A DNA stretch of 38,187 nt, taken from assembly GCA_903822015.1 (NCBI GenBank), contig CAIJNQ010000105.1, positions 1 through 38,187 on the forward strand, read 5' to 3'. The position numbers were made by a program, and so were the translations under genes. How positions within the stretch are numbered: position 1 is the stretch's first letter; each line of letters begins with the position of its first letter. Shown piece by piece: positions 17,699 through 26,459 of the stretch. The DNA comes from an uncultured Verrucomicrobia subdivision 3 bacterium (lineage in GTDB: Bacteria; Verrucomicrobiota; Verrucomicrobiia; Limisphaerales; UBA11358). The notes under the pieces are model-generated. The model worked only from the letters and a program-made list of their open reading frames with translations, was not told the DNA's origin and searched no databases.

Positions 17699-19099
17699 TT
17701 AATTCCCCGTCGCCGGCTTGTCGAATCGTTTTCCCGCCGATCCGACCAGGTATCCAAGCAGGGTGAATGCCGTCCAGGCCAGGGCGGGGATGTAGAGTCC
17801 GAACTCGCCGATACCTTGAATAAACCAGCCGATCAGTCCCATGAAAATGGCGAAGTTCAGAGGGTTTCCGCCGTTCCAGACCCGGCGACCCGTGATGATC
17901 AATGCCACTAAAATCCATGCCGTATAGAAAACGCCGCCGGCAATGCCTGAATCTGAAAACTGTTCCAGATAATCGTTGTGAGTCAGCCGGGCCATCTCGG
18001 CGTCGGGTGATTTCAGCGCCGCATACGGACGTTGAAACGTCCCCGGCCCGGTTCCCAACAGGGGATGGGTCAAGGCGGTTTGCACGGCTGCCTGCCAATA
18101 ATCGAGGCGCGCCCCGGCGCTGGTCGCCCCGGCGGCAAAGTAATTGTGGAAGCGGACGGTGAAAATCCCCAGGCCAACGAACAGGATTAGAAGCAACGCC
18201 GCCCATTTGAAACGCGCCGGCCATTGCCGCCGGAACAGGCAGGCGCAAGCGACCGCGATGGCGATGAGCCAGCCCAGTTTTGAGCCGGTCCAAAAGAATC
18301 CCGTCACTCCCAAAAAGAGGGTCAGGGCTAAGACGAAGGCACGGATCACCGGCCGCAGCCGTTGGGCGCTGTTGAGTGCCAGCGCCAGTGCCACCGGCAG
18401 AAGCAGCAAGATGGCGCCGGCCAACGCATTGGGATAAACGAGTGTGCCGTTGACCCGGCCTTTGGAGAACTTTGCGAGGATTGCCGGGTTTGCCACGTCC
18501 AGGCCGTTGGTGGTGATGACCACGTTCGCGCGTTTCATTTCCAGATACAGTTCCGGCGGCAGGTTGGTCCAGTTGTCGCGCTCACCCTCGACCAGCAGCA
18601 GGCGGCTTTGGGGAAATTCAAAGACCCGCTGATCAATGGCACGGACGAGGCAGAAAGCGAACGCCGCCAATACCCCGATCAGGAGCCAGCGCAGCGCGTC
18701 CTTGCGCCCCGATAAGCAGGCCCCGATAAAGTAACCGGCCAGGCAGCCGGAGAATTGGCCGAGGGTTGCGATGGTCAGACCGGGGTCCACCGTTTGCAGG
18801 GCGGAAACGAATTGCCAGGCGAGCCACAGCAGCGGGAGTCGCCAGAGCCATTTTGATCCCGGCCAGGGGATTTTTTCGTAAACGACGGCGACCGCCCCCG
18901 CCAGGGCAAGCGGCAGAAAAATCCAGACGGCCCAATGCGTCGGCCAGGCATCATTCAAATAATCTGAAAACGAAACCGGCGGGGTGATTTTGTTATCCAG
19001 GATGACCGGATTGCCGAATTTAAGAATCGTGAGGCCGAGGAAAAGCCCGAACACCAGCGCGTAACCTTCCATTAGGGGGGATTTGCTCGCGGACTTCAT
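17699..19099 (-). CDS. O-antigen ligase / Wzy-like polytopic membrane protein
   Basis: Inner-membrane protein of 466 residues with about 12 hydrophobic segments. The Wzy_C/WaaL hallmark is a large extracytoplasmic loop with LGTGPGTFQRPYAALKSPD and LTHNDYLEQFSDSGIAGG, where H-N-D is the typical ligase motif. Such proteins transfer polysaccharide to lipid A core, polymerise O units or glycosylate proteins; sequence alone does not decide which. No glycan-assembly genes sit next to it, although an export module lies at the other end of the window. It is 28 bases downstream of holB on the same strand. Confidence 0.83.
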   Translation of the reverse strand: MKSASKSPLMEGYALVFGLFLGLTILKFGNPVILDNKITPPVSFSDYLNDAWPTHWAVWIFLPLALAGAVAVVYEKIPWPGSKWLWRLPLLWLAWQFVSALQTVDPGLTIATLGQFSGCLAGYFIGACLSGRKDALRWLLIGVLAAFAFCLVRAIDQRVFEFPQSRLLLVEGERDNWTNLPPELYLEMKRANVVITTNGLDVANPAILAKFSKGRVNGTLVYPNALAGAILLLLPVALALALNSAQRLRPVIRAFVLALTLFLGVTGFFWTGSKLGWLIAIAVACACLFRRQWPARFKWAALLLILFVGLGIFTVRFHNYFAAGATSAGARLDYWQAAVQTALTHPLLGTGPGTFQRPYAALKSPDAEMARLTHNDYLEQFSDSGIAGGVFYTAWILVALIITGRRVWNGGNPLNFAIFMGLIGWFIQGIGEFGLYIPALAWTAFTLLGYLVGSAGKRFDKPATGN

Positions 19100-19127
19100 T
19101 CGGAAATTTATCCGGTGCGGTCGTCAA

Positions 19128-20153
19128 CTAAAAACGCAATTTCAACAGGCAGACTTCCAGGGCCAGGGCTTCCTGGACATTGCTGTGGAGCAGGCGCTGC
19201 GCGTTTTCCAGCGTTTGTAGGTTTTCCCGGGCCTGCCGGGGCGTGATCCGGCGGGCGACGGTTTCCGCGCCGGGAATCGCCGGAAATTTCAACAAATCCC
19301 CGCCGGCGGCAAGCGTGTGCAGCCAGACGTCGCGCAGCCACCATTGGACGAGTAACAGCAAATCAGCCCGGTGGCGGCGGTACTCGGCTTCAATCGCGGC
19401 GGTGAGTTCGGTTTCCCATTTTTCGCGCAAATCCTTTTCCACCTCCTCGTATTTTTCAAGCGGCGAGCGCGCGGTCAATGATTCGTCCACCTGTGAACGG
19501 ATTTCGCCGAGTTCTTGAAGCAGCGCGTCCAGCAGCCGGTAGCGGCCCAGCAGGCTTTTTTGTTCGTTGGCGGCGAGGGAGCTGAAATGTCCCAGCCATC
19601 CGGCTTGCGCCGTCTCCAGCGGTCGCGGGCCGTCGCCGGAGAAATTCAAGCGCAGGCAGCGGGACAGAATCGTTTCCAGAATTCGTGACGGTTCAGTGGA
19701 TAGCAGGATGAGTACGGAATTCGCCGGCGGTTCTTCCAAGGTTTTGAGAAAGGCGTTGGCGGCCTGCGCGTTCAGCCGGTCGGCGCCGGCGATGACCGCC
19801 ACTTTGATTGCCGCTTCCGTCGGCTTGAGCTGGATTTGCTGCATCAACTCACGCATCTGTTCGACCGTGACGACGCGGGATTTGGATTCCGGTCGCGCCC
19901 AATGGATGTCGGCATGATTGAGGTTTTCAATCTTCCGGCAGCTTAAACACTCATCGCAGCAATCAATGGCGTTGCCGGATTCCTTTACCGGGTTCTGGCA
20001 GTTGAGCGTTTTCGCCAGGGTGCGGGCAAACCGTTCCAGCCCGTCGAGCTGGTCGCCGGTGAACAGATAGGCGTGGCCAAGCCGTCCGCGGGCCAGCGAT
20101 CGCTGCAGCATTTGAACGCCCTGCGTCAACTTCGGATAATCTTTAAAGGCCAT
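19128..20153 (-). CDS. holB: DNA polymerase III delta prime subunit
   Basis: Clamp-loader subunit, 341 residues. AAA+-like domain I (GRLGHAYLFTGDQLDGLERFARTLA) has a degenerate P-loop, as expected for delta prime, which does not hydrolyse ATP. A four-cysteine zinc module follows (Cys52, Cys65 or 66, Cys69, Cys72). VVTVEQMRELMQQIQLKPTEAAIKVAVI and the SRC motif in LETILSRCLRLNF are typical. Domain III is the helical C-terminus. It appears to be the first gene of the minus-strand run with the O-antigen ligase-like gene and aroQ. Confidence 0.92.
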   Translation of the reverse strand: MAFKDYPKLTQGVQMLQRSLARGRLGHAYLFTGDQLDGLERFARTLAKTLNCQNPVKESGNAIDCCDECLSCRKIENLNHADIHWARPESKSRVVTVEQMRELMQQIQLKPTEAAIKVAVIAGADRLNAQAANAFLKTLEEPPANSVLILLSTEPSRILETILSRCLRLNFSGDGPRPLETAQAGWLGHFSSLAANEQKSLLGRYRLLDALLQELGEIRSQVDESLTARSPLEKYEEVEKDLREKWETELTAAIEAEYRRHRADLLLLVQWWLRDVWLHTLAAGGDLLKFPAIPGAETVARRITPRQARENLQTLENAQRLLHSNVQEALALEVCLLKLRF

Positions 20154-20607
20154 TTAGGTTTGAACTGTGACTTTGCCGTTAAAATTTCCGGCGCCAAAAA
20201 TGCCAGCCGGTAATCGCTGGCCATGGATTAAACCACTGGTGGCTGGACAGTCAAATGACAATTAAATCACCGCGCCAGCAAAAGCCGGATGCCGGCCGAC
20301 CAAACCGGTTATAAAAGAAAGGGTTGCAGAATCAAAGGCATTCACCTGAGCCATCCGGGCAGCTGGTCATTTTGAAATTCAAAACCCAAAAGCTGAAAGA
20401 CCTGTCCGTTTTTTACTTTACAGCAGCGATCGATTCGAGCCCTTCACCTTGATGCCGATAACCAACTCCCCGGCCCGATCCGACTTGAGAATGCATCGTC
20501 AAGAAATGAATTGATGGTGACGGACTTCATCGCCTTGCCAGATCCGACCAGGCGATGGCCGCCCATTGAAAAGTCTGGTCGCACCAACCCCGGCCTCCGC
20601 CAGAGCC
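20154..20607. other. Non-coding gap between holB and the CDGSH gene
   Basis: A 454-base stretch with no open frame I consider real. It should contain the holB promoter (minus strand) near its left end and the 3' region of the CDGSH gene at its right end. I saw no convincing terminator, tRNA or conserved RNA. A T-loop-like string (CGATTCGAGCCC, near 20430) has no matching acceptor or anticodon arms. Confidence 0.5.
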
Positions 20608-21285
20608 TCAGTCGGCGTGCGACCCGTCGCAGAACGGCTTGTTCGCGGAATTACCGCAACGGCACAACGTCACCCGGTTCCGGATCTCGTAAGCCTTGAC
20701 GTCGGCGGCCATGATCGTTATGCCCCCGCGCACCCAGATCGGCCCGCCAACCTTTTTCTCAGTGTCTTCTATCAAACCGAGCGACGGCGTAAATTCGGGC
20801 TCGATGGCTTTGCCGGTCGCTTTATCCCGGATCACCAATCGGCCGGCCGGACAATGCCCGGCTTCGTGTTTCACGATTTTCTCGATTTCAGGATTGTCCG
20901 TTTGCTTGACCAGGTTCCAAATCCTGCCTTTCGGATCGCAGAACCGGGCAAACGCACATAGCTTGTCCTGGTCGGTGAGCTGTAGGGTGGGGCCGTCAAT
21001 CGTTTTGGCTTGTTCCAAGTAAGGTTCATGGCCGGCGGTTTCCGTGCCATTGAAACGCACCTTCGCATGGGAGCCATCGCAGAAGGGTTTGTTAGCCGAC
21101 TGGCCGCAGCGGCAAAGGGCATACTGCGGCGTGGTCGGGAATTTTACCCCTTCCCGATATTCGAGCGAATCGCCCTCGGCGTTGGTGACAATCCATTGCT
21201 CGCTCAACGGCAGGCCGCCGCTGACAAGATACGGGCCGTCCCGGGTGACTTCGATTTTCGCTTGGGTGGGGGCTTTCGTTTTCAA
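20608..21285 (-). CDS. Double CDGSH iron-sulfur protein with central ferredoxin-like cysteines
   Basis: A 225-residue soluble protein with two CDGSH modules, each with the ligand set C-x-C-...-C-D-G-S-H of the mitoNEET [2Fe-2S] type. Module 1 uses Cys58, Cys60, Cys69 and His73; module 2 at the extreme C-terminus uses Cys208, Cys210, Cys219 and His223. Between them is a domain with Cys110, Cys116 and Cys145 (LCAFARFC and HCPAGRL) resembling divergent single-cluster 4Fe-4S domains. The likely role is electron transfer or redox sensing. The start appears to be TTG at 21285; there is no suitable ATG in frame, and a five-codon ATG frame ends on top of it. The call is firm for the family, open for function. 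Confidence 0.85.
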   Translation of the reverse strand: MKTKAPTQAKIEVTRDGPYLVSGGLPLSEQWIVTNAEGDSLEYREGVKFPTTPQYALCRCGQSANKPFCDGSHAKVRFNGTETAGHEPYLEQAKTIDGPTLQLTDQDKLCAFARFCDPKGRIWNLVKQTDNPEIEKIVKHEAGHCPAGRLVIRDKATGKAIEPEFTPSLGLIEDTEKKVGGPIWVRGGITIMAADVKAYEIRNRVTLCRCGNSANKPFCDGSHAD

Positions 21286-21299
21286 GACGATTTTACCAT
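21282..21299 (-). other. Five-codon upstream mini-ORF overlapping the CDGSH start
   Basis: On the minus strand ATG-GTA-AAA-TCG-TCT-TGA begins 14 bases before the TTG start of the CDGSH gene. Its stop overlaps that start (TTGA). This geometry would allow reinitiation or coupling. It may also mean the true start is elsewhere or that a base is in error. Confidence 0.25.
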
Positions 21300-21469
21300 A
21301 GCACCGGTCTTGAAATTGTCACGGATTTCATCCTGTCCGGGACGGCTAACCGGCGTGCTCCCGTCAGCATTTCCTCATTTAATTCGGCAAATTTCAGAAT
21401 CTTAACTTCACTTGACTTTCGCCACCTGGCGATGCAGGGTGAAACTCAATTAATGAACCAAGGCAGAAA
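21300..21469. promoter_or_regulatory. Divergent intergenic region before the DUF1800 gene
   Basis: This gap must carry promoters for the CDGSH gene (minus) and the DUF1800 operon (plus). A TTGACT hexamer (21412-21417) is followed immediately by an inverted repeat TCGCCA-CC-TGGCGA (21419-21432). No good -10 was found at the right distance, so the promoter is not assigned. The repeat is a candidate operator. Confidence 0.3.
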
Positions 21470-24400
21470 ATGAAGCGCCCCCGAAGAATCTCTCCATGGC
21501 TTTCGCTGGTAGTGGCTTCTGCTGTGTTGCTCTTGGGCGCGTCCGCCGCTTCGGGTCAGATGATTGACCTGAACGGCAACGGAATGAGCGACGTTTGGGA
21601 GGCGGTCTACAATGCGAACGGCATCAATCCCAACGCCGATCCGGATGGCGACGGTTTTTCCAATCTGCAGGAGGCTGTCGCCGGCACGAACCCCTTCGAT
21701 TCCAATTCCTATCCCCACATCCCCATCGTTGCCTATTCCGCGACCAATTTTTCCGTGACGCTGCCGTCCGCTCCGGGAAAAGTGTATCAATTGCAAAGCT
21801 TCACCACCGTTGGCGGCACCAATTGGGTTGTGGAAACGAATATCGAGGCGCGGTCGGGCCTCAATTTGACCATGACGGTGCCGGCGGCGGAAATGATGAA
21901 ATTTTATCGCGTTGCCGTTTCGGACGTGAATTCAGATGGCAGCGGGTTGATGAACGATTGGGAAAAATATCAACTCGGCCTGGATCCAGCCAGCCCCGTC
22001 AGCAATGGAAACCAGGATGCCTACGGCAATGCCTTGAATGATTATCGTTACGCCACCAACCTACTGGCGTCCCAGAACACCATCACCATTGCGGCGACCG
22101 ATCCGACGGCGACGCAGCCCGATCCCGGACAAAAAGGGACGTCCACGGGACAATTCACCGTCACCCGCGGCGGGTTTCCGCTGAACACCATCACGGTGAA
22201 TCTCGGCCCCGGCGGGCCGGGTGCCAATCTGGCGACGGCGGGGGTGGATTACAGCAACAATCTGCCGGTGGCAGTCACCTTGCCGGCGGGCACCATTGTC
22301 ACTAACATCATCCTGACGCCCATGGCGGACACCAATCTCGCGACCCCGGTCATCGTGCCATTGCAGATCCAGCCCGGTATTAATTACACCATCGGTGCGC
22401 CAGGCAATGCGGCGGTGTTGATTTATCCCTCGCCGACGGCAGCCGGCACGGGTCTGTTCGGCCAGTATTTCACGAACTCAAGCACCACCTACACGAACAA
22501 AATCAATTTCAATCCCACAAATCTTTTCTATACCCGTTTTGACCCGGTGATCGATTTCAACTGGACGAACGGCACGTCCCCGGATTTGAGCAACGGGCTT
22601 TACGCCGTGCGCTGGACAGGCCAGGTGCAGCCGCAATATTCCGAGACCTATTTCTTCGACGTGAAAAGTGATGACGGCTGCCGGCTCTGGGTCAATGACC
22701 AGTTGCTAATCGACAAATGGCAGGCGCAGGGGGTGACGGATCAGACGAATGCCATCGCGCTTCAGGCCGGCGTCCGCTATGACCTGCGGCTGGAATACCT
22801 GCAGGCCGGCGGCGCCGCTCAGGCACATCTTTATTGGTACAGTCCGAGCCAGTCGGTGCAAATCATTCCGAATACCTGCCTTTATCCGACGAATAGTTTC
22901 GGCGGCGGCAGCTCGAACGCTCCGGCGGTCGTGACGAGCGCGTTGAATGCGTTGGGATTTCTCGGCCAGCCGTTCAGCTTCACGGTCACGGGTGCAAACA
23001 CGCCGCTTGGTTTAACGGCGAATGGTCTGCCGCCGGGCCTGGGCTTCAACCCCGCAACTGGAGTCATTTCCGGCGTGCCGTCGCTGGCGGGCAGTTTTCA
23101 AGTGACGCTCACGGCGAGCAACCTGCTGGGCGCGGGGGCCTCGGTGCTCAACCTCCTGGTACTGAACACCGGCAGTTCTGTGGTGCAGGAAATCTGGACG
23201 AATGTGCCCGGCACCAATGTTGCGGATATCCCGATGGGCTCGCCGGCAAATTTCACCAATATCCTGGGCACGCTCGAGGGCCTCACGAATTTCGGGGACA
23301 ATTATGGCGAACGTGTCCGCGGCTATTTCACCGCGCCGGCAACGGGCAATTATTATTTCTGGATCGCCGGCAGCGACTCGGCGCAGCTGTGGATCTCCAA
23401 CGACGGCGAGCCGGTCAACAAAGTATTGCGGGCGTGGGTTGCCCCGGTGAATAATCCCACGGCAAGCGGGCAGAACGGCACGTCGCCGCGCCAGTGGAAT
23501 TTGCAGCCATCGCAGCCGTCCGGCTGGCTGGTGATGAACGCGGGCCAGAAATACTACCTCGAGATTTTGCACAAGGCCGGTACGGCCACGAACGACAACT
23601 GGTCGGTTGGCTGGCTGCCGGACCCGACCGGCACGAACACCTCGCCGGCTGGGGTGGTGCCGGGCTATTTGCTGACACGTTATTATCCGACTTTGCCGTC
23701 AAACATTCCGGGTACGCTATACTCGGCGAATTTACTGGCGCAAAACGGCATTGCGAGCACCGCCAGCGGCTCGGCGACCCTGAGTTTAAGCGCGGATGGA
23801 ACCCAGGCGATACTACGGGCAAACTACTCCGGCCTTTCCTCGGCCAAAACCGGCGAGCATATCCATTGCGACCCGTATCTGAACAATCCCGGCCAGATCA
23901 TGTTTGATGTGGATACCGCAACCCCGCAACCGGATGGAAGCTATGTCTGGACGATCGCGCCGATCGGGACGCTGCAGCCGTCAGACATCCTGGAAATCAT
24001 CCGCGAGAACAAGGCCTACCTGAACATACACAGCTCCAATTATCCCGGAGGTGAAATCAACGGCCACTTTACCCTGGCCAACGGCACGCAGACGTTCACG
24101 CCGCCCCCGGCGCCGCCCGCTTGGACGGATGATTCCGCCGATCCCAACGCCGCCGTGCGGTTCCTATCCCAGGCGACCTTCGGCGCGACCACCAATGACA
24201 TCGCGCAGGTGCAGTCCCTTGGCTATGCCGGCTGGATCAGCAACCAATTCTCGTTGCCGCCGTCCCATCATCTGCCGGTCGTGTTAACCAACCTATACGC
24301 CGATCCCACCGATCCATACCCGAGTGCGCTCTGGTTCAACGCCTGGTGGCAGCGCTCGATCACCGCGCCGGACCAGTTGCGCCAGCGCGTCGCGTTTGCA

Positions 24401-26455
24401 CTCAGCGAGATTTTCGTCGTGTCGGAAAACGGTGTGCTGGTGAACAACGCGGATGCGCTGGCGTCGTATTACGACATGCTGCTCGACCAGGCGTTTGGCA
24501 ACTATCCTTCCTTGATCCGGGCGGTCACGCTGCACCCGGCGATGGGCTTGTATTTGAATATGCAGGCCAATGACAAGGGAAACCCGGTCACCGGGCTGCA
24601 TCCCAATGAGAATTATGCGCGGGAAATCCAGCAGTTGTTTTCCGTGGGGCTGAACCGGCTCTGGCCGGATGGCACGCTGGTTTTGAATTCGCAGGACAGC
24701 CTGGTGCCGACCTACGGACAGAATGAGATCATGGGTTTTTCCAGCGTTTTTACGGGCTGGAATTATTACCAGACCAACCAGGCCAACAACCGGCTGCCGG
24801 TCAATTGGTACCCGGCTTATAACGGCACCAACCCCATGGTGCTGGTGCCGACTCATCATGAGCTGGGCACCAAACTTGTGCTGGACAATGTCATGTTGCC
24901 GCCGGCGTGGGGCAATCAGACGGTTTATTCAACCTCCACCAACGACATCTACTGCCTGCATGACCTGACGGTGGCGATGAATTCGATTTGCAACAATCAG
25001 AATGTCGGGCCGTTCATCTGTCGCCAACTCATCCAGCGGCTGGTGACGAGTAATCCGAGCCGCGGCTATGTTTACCGCGTCGCGCAGGTATTCAACGACG
25101 ATGGCACCGGCACGCGCGGCAACCTGTCGGCCGTCATTCAAGCCATCCTGCTTGATTACGAAGCGCGCAGCCCGGACCTGATACCCCTGTCCACCTATGG
25201 CAAACAACGCGAACCCCTGCTCCGGGTCACTTCGCTGGCCCGCGCGTTTCCGTCGCCGCCGGGCTTGAGCGGCACTTATTCCGAAAACGGTTCGCAAGTG
25301 ATCACCATCACCACGCCGACGGCGCACCTGATGAACAATGGCGACACGGTGGCGCTGGCTTTCACCGACACGTCGGGCAACCCTGCGCCGCCGAGCCAGA
25401 ACTACAGCGTCACGGCGATCGCGACGAATATTTTCACCGTCAACGCGCCAAACATGTCGACCGGCACCTACGGCCAGACGAACAATGTGATCACGGTGAA
25501 CATCAGCAACAATGGCCTGCAGCCGGGCAACGCCGCGGAACTTGTTTTCACGACCGGCGGGGCGGGCAGCGGATTGTTTTTGATTGCCACAACCAATTCC
25601 ACAACGCAATTCACGGTATCCACGCCCGACAGCGCAACCCGTTCGGGAAACTGTCTGCTGCCGAAAATTTCCACCGCCGGTTACGTGCAAACCGGCTCGA
25701 ATGTCACGGTCAGTTGCTTCGGCCCCCACGGCCTGATCACCAATGAGACCGTCTACGTTCCGGTGAATAACGTTCTGCTCGCGTCCGGCCAGTATCAGGT
25801 CGCGGGCATTCCCGACCCCCTGCATTTCATCCTCCGCGCGACGAACTTGGTGAATTTGACCGAGAGCGGTTTCAATGTTTATCCGCTCGGCCCGCCGCCA
25901 CTGACGCGCTCCGGCACGGTTGGCATCCAGCAAAGCACCTGGAACATGAGCTACACGGATAGCGGTACGACGGCGAGCCTGTTCCAGTCGCCGCTGCGGT
26001 CGCCGACGGTGTTCAACTTCTTTTATCCGAACTACGAATTTCCCGGCGTGCTGGCATCCGCCGGATTGACCACCCCCGAATTCCAACTGACCACCGACAG
26101 CAGCGTTGCGGCGCAGATGAACTTTATTGAAGGCGGCATCCTGGGCAACGCCGGCAACACCAACGGACTGAGCAGTTTCACCGGCGGGAATGGTTCCATC
26201 GTGCTCAACCTCGGCCCGTGGATGACGACCAATTTCACGGCCGATGCCGGCATCCCGGCGCTGATAAGCAATCTGAACACGTTGCTGGCCGCGGGCCAGT
26301 TGTCCGGCGACATGCAAACGAACATCGTCGGCTATGTGGCCAACACGAATAATTTCCCCTACGGCACACCGCCCAGCCAGACGCAGATGCGCGATCGCGC
26401 CCGGGCGGTCGTTCACTTGATCACCGCCTCGCCCGATTACCTCATCCAGAAATAA
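21470..26455 (+). CDS. Giant secreted multidomain DUF1800 protein
   Basis: An exported 1661-residue protein starting with a signal peptide (LSLVVASAVLLLGASAASG). In order: a Ca-binding-like Asp/Asn/Gly segment (DLNGNGMSDVWEA, DPDGDGFSNLQEA, residues 30-75); a region at 75-200; a Calx-beta-like domain (202-320); a PA14 domain (324-470, with SDDGCRLWVNDQLLIDKW); a putative Ig domain (483-565, GLPPGLGFNPATGVISGVP); a second PA14-like domain (570-740); a CHRD domain (743-873, HIHCDPYLNNPG); and DUF1800 (890 to the end, RFLSQATFGAT, LRQRVAFALSEIFVVS, HPNENYAREIQQLFSVG). DUF1800 is split by a beta-rich insert at about 1262-1503. DUF1800 proteins have no settled activity. The DUF1501 gene follows after four bases; the two families commonly occur as a pair. 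Confidence 0.9.
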   Translation: MKRPRRISPWLSLVVASAVLLLGASAASGQMIDLNGNGMSDVWEAVYNANGINPNADPDGDGFSNLQEAVAGTNPFDSNSYPHIPIVAYSATNFSVTLPSAPGKVYQLQSFTTVGGTNWVVETNIEARSGLNLTMTVPAAEMMKFYRVAVSDVNSDGSGLMNDWEKYQLGLDPASPVSNGNQDAYGNALNDYRYATNLLASQNTITIAATDPTATQPDPGQKGTSTGQFTVTRGGFPLNTITVNLGPGGPGANLATAGVDYSNNLPVAVTLPAGTIVTNIILTPMADTNLATPVIVPLQIQPGINYTIGAPGNAAVLIYPSPTAAGTGLFGQYFTNSSTTYTNKINFNPTNLFYTRFDPVIDFNWTNGTSPDLSNGLYAVRWTGQVQPQYSETYFFDVKSDDGCRLWVNDQLLIDKWQAQGVTDQTNAIALQAGVRYDLRLEYLQAGGAAQAHLYWYSPSQSVQIIPNTCLYPTNSFGGGSSNAPAVVTSALNALGFLGQPFSFTVTGANTPLGLTANGLPPGLGFNPATGVISGVPSLAGSFQVTLTASNLLGAGASVLNLLVLNTGSSVVQEIWTNVPGTNVADIPMGSPANFTNILGTLEGLTNFGDNYGERVRGYFTAPATGNYYFWIAGSDSAQLWISNDGEPVNKVLRAWVAPVNNPTASGQNGTSPRQWNLQPSQPSGWLVMNAGQKYYLEILHKAGTATNDNWSVGWLPDPTGTNTSPAGVVPGYLLTRYYPTLPSNIPGTLYSANLLAQNGIASTASGSATLSLSADGTQAILRANYSGLSSAKTGEHIHCDPYLNNPGQIMFDVDTATPQPDGSYVWTIAPIGTLQPSDILEIIRENKAYLNIHSSNYPGGEINGHFTLANGTQTFTPPPAPPAWTDDSADPNAAVRFLSQATFGATTNDIAQVQSLGYAGWISNQFSLPPSHHLPVVLTNLYADPTDPYPSALWFNAWWQRSITAPDQLRQRVAFALSEIFVVSENGVLVNNADALASYYDMLLDQAFGNYPSLIRAVTLHPAMGLYLNMQANDKGNPVTGLHPNENYAREIQQLFSVGLNRLWPDGTLVLNSQDSLVPTYGQNEIMGFSSVFTGWNYYQTNQANNRLPVNWYPAYNGTNPMVLVPTHHELGTKLVLDNVMLPPAWGNQTVYSTSTNDIYCLHDLTVAMNSICNNQNVGPFICRQLIQRLVTSNPSRGYVYRVAQVFNDDGTGTRGNLSAVIQAILLDYEARSPDLIPLSTYGKQREPLLRVTSLARAFPSPPGLSGTYSENGSQVITITTPTAHLMNNGDTVALAFTDTSGNPAPPSQNYSVTAIATNIFTVNAPNMSTGTYGQTNNVITVNISNNGLQPGNAAELVFTTGGAGSGLFLIATTNSTTQFTVSTPDSATRSGNCLLPKISTAGYVQTGSNVTVSCFGPHGLITNETVYVPVNNVLLASGQYQVAGIPDPLHFILRATNLVNLTESGFNVYPLGPPPLTRSGTVGIQQSTWNMSYTDSGTTASLFQSPLRSPTVFNFFYPNYEFPGVLASAGLTTPEFQLTTDSSVAAQMNFIEGGILGNAGNTNGLSSFTGGNGSIVLNLGPWMTTNFTADAGIPALISNLNTLLAAGQLSGDMQTNIVGYVANTNNFPYGTPPSQTQMRDRARAVVHLITASPDYLIQK

Positions 26456-26459
26456 GATT

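Noticed and set aside
20400-20460. tRNA-like T-loop string
   Set aside because: No matching acceptor stem, D arm or anticodon arm around it.
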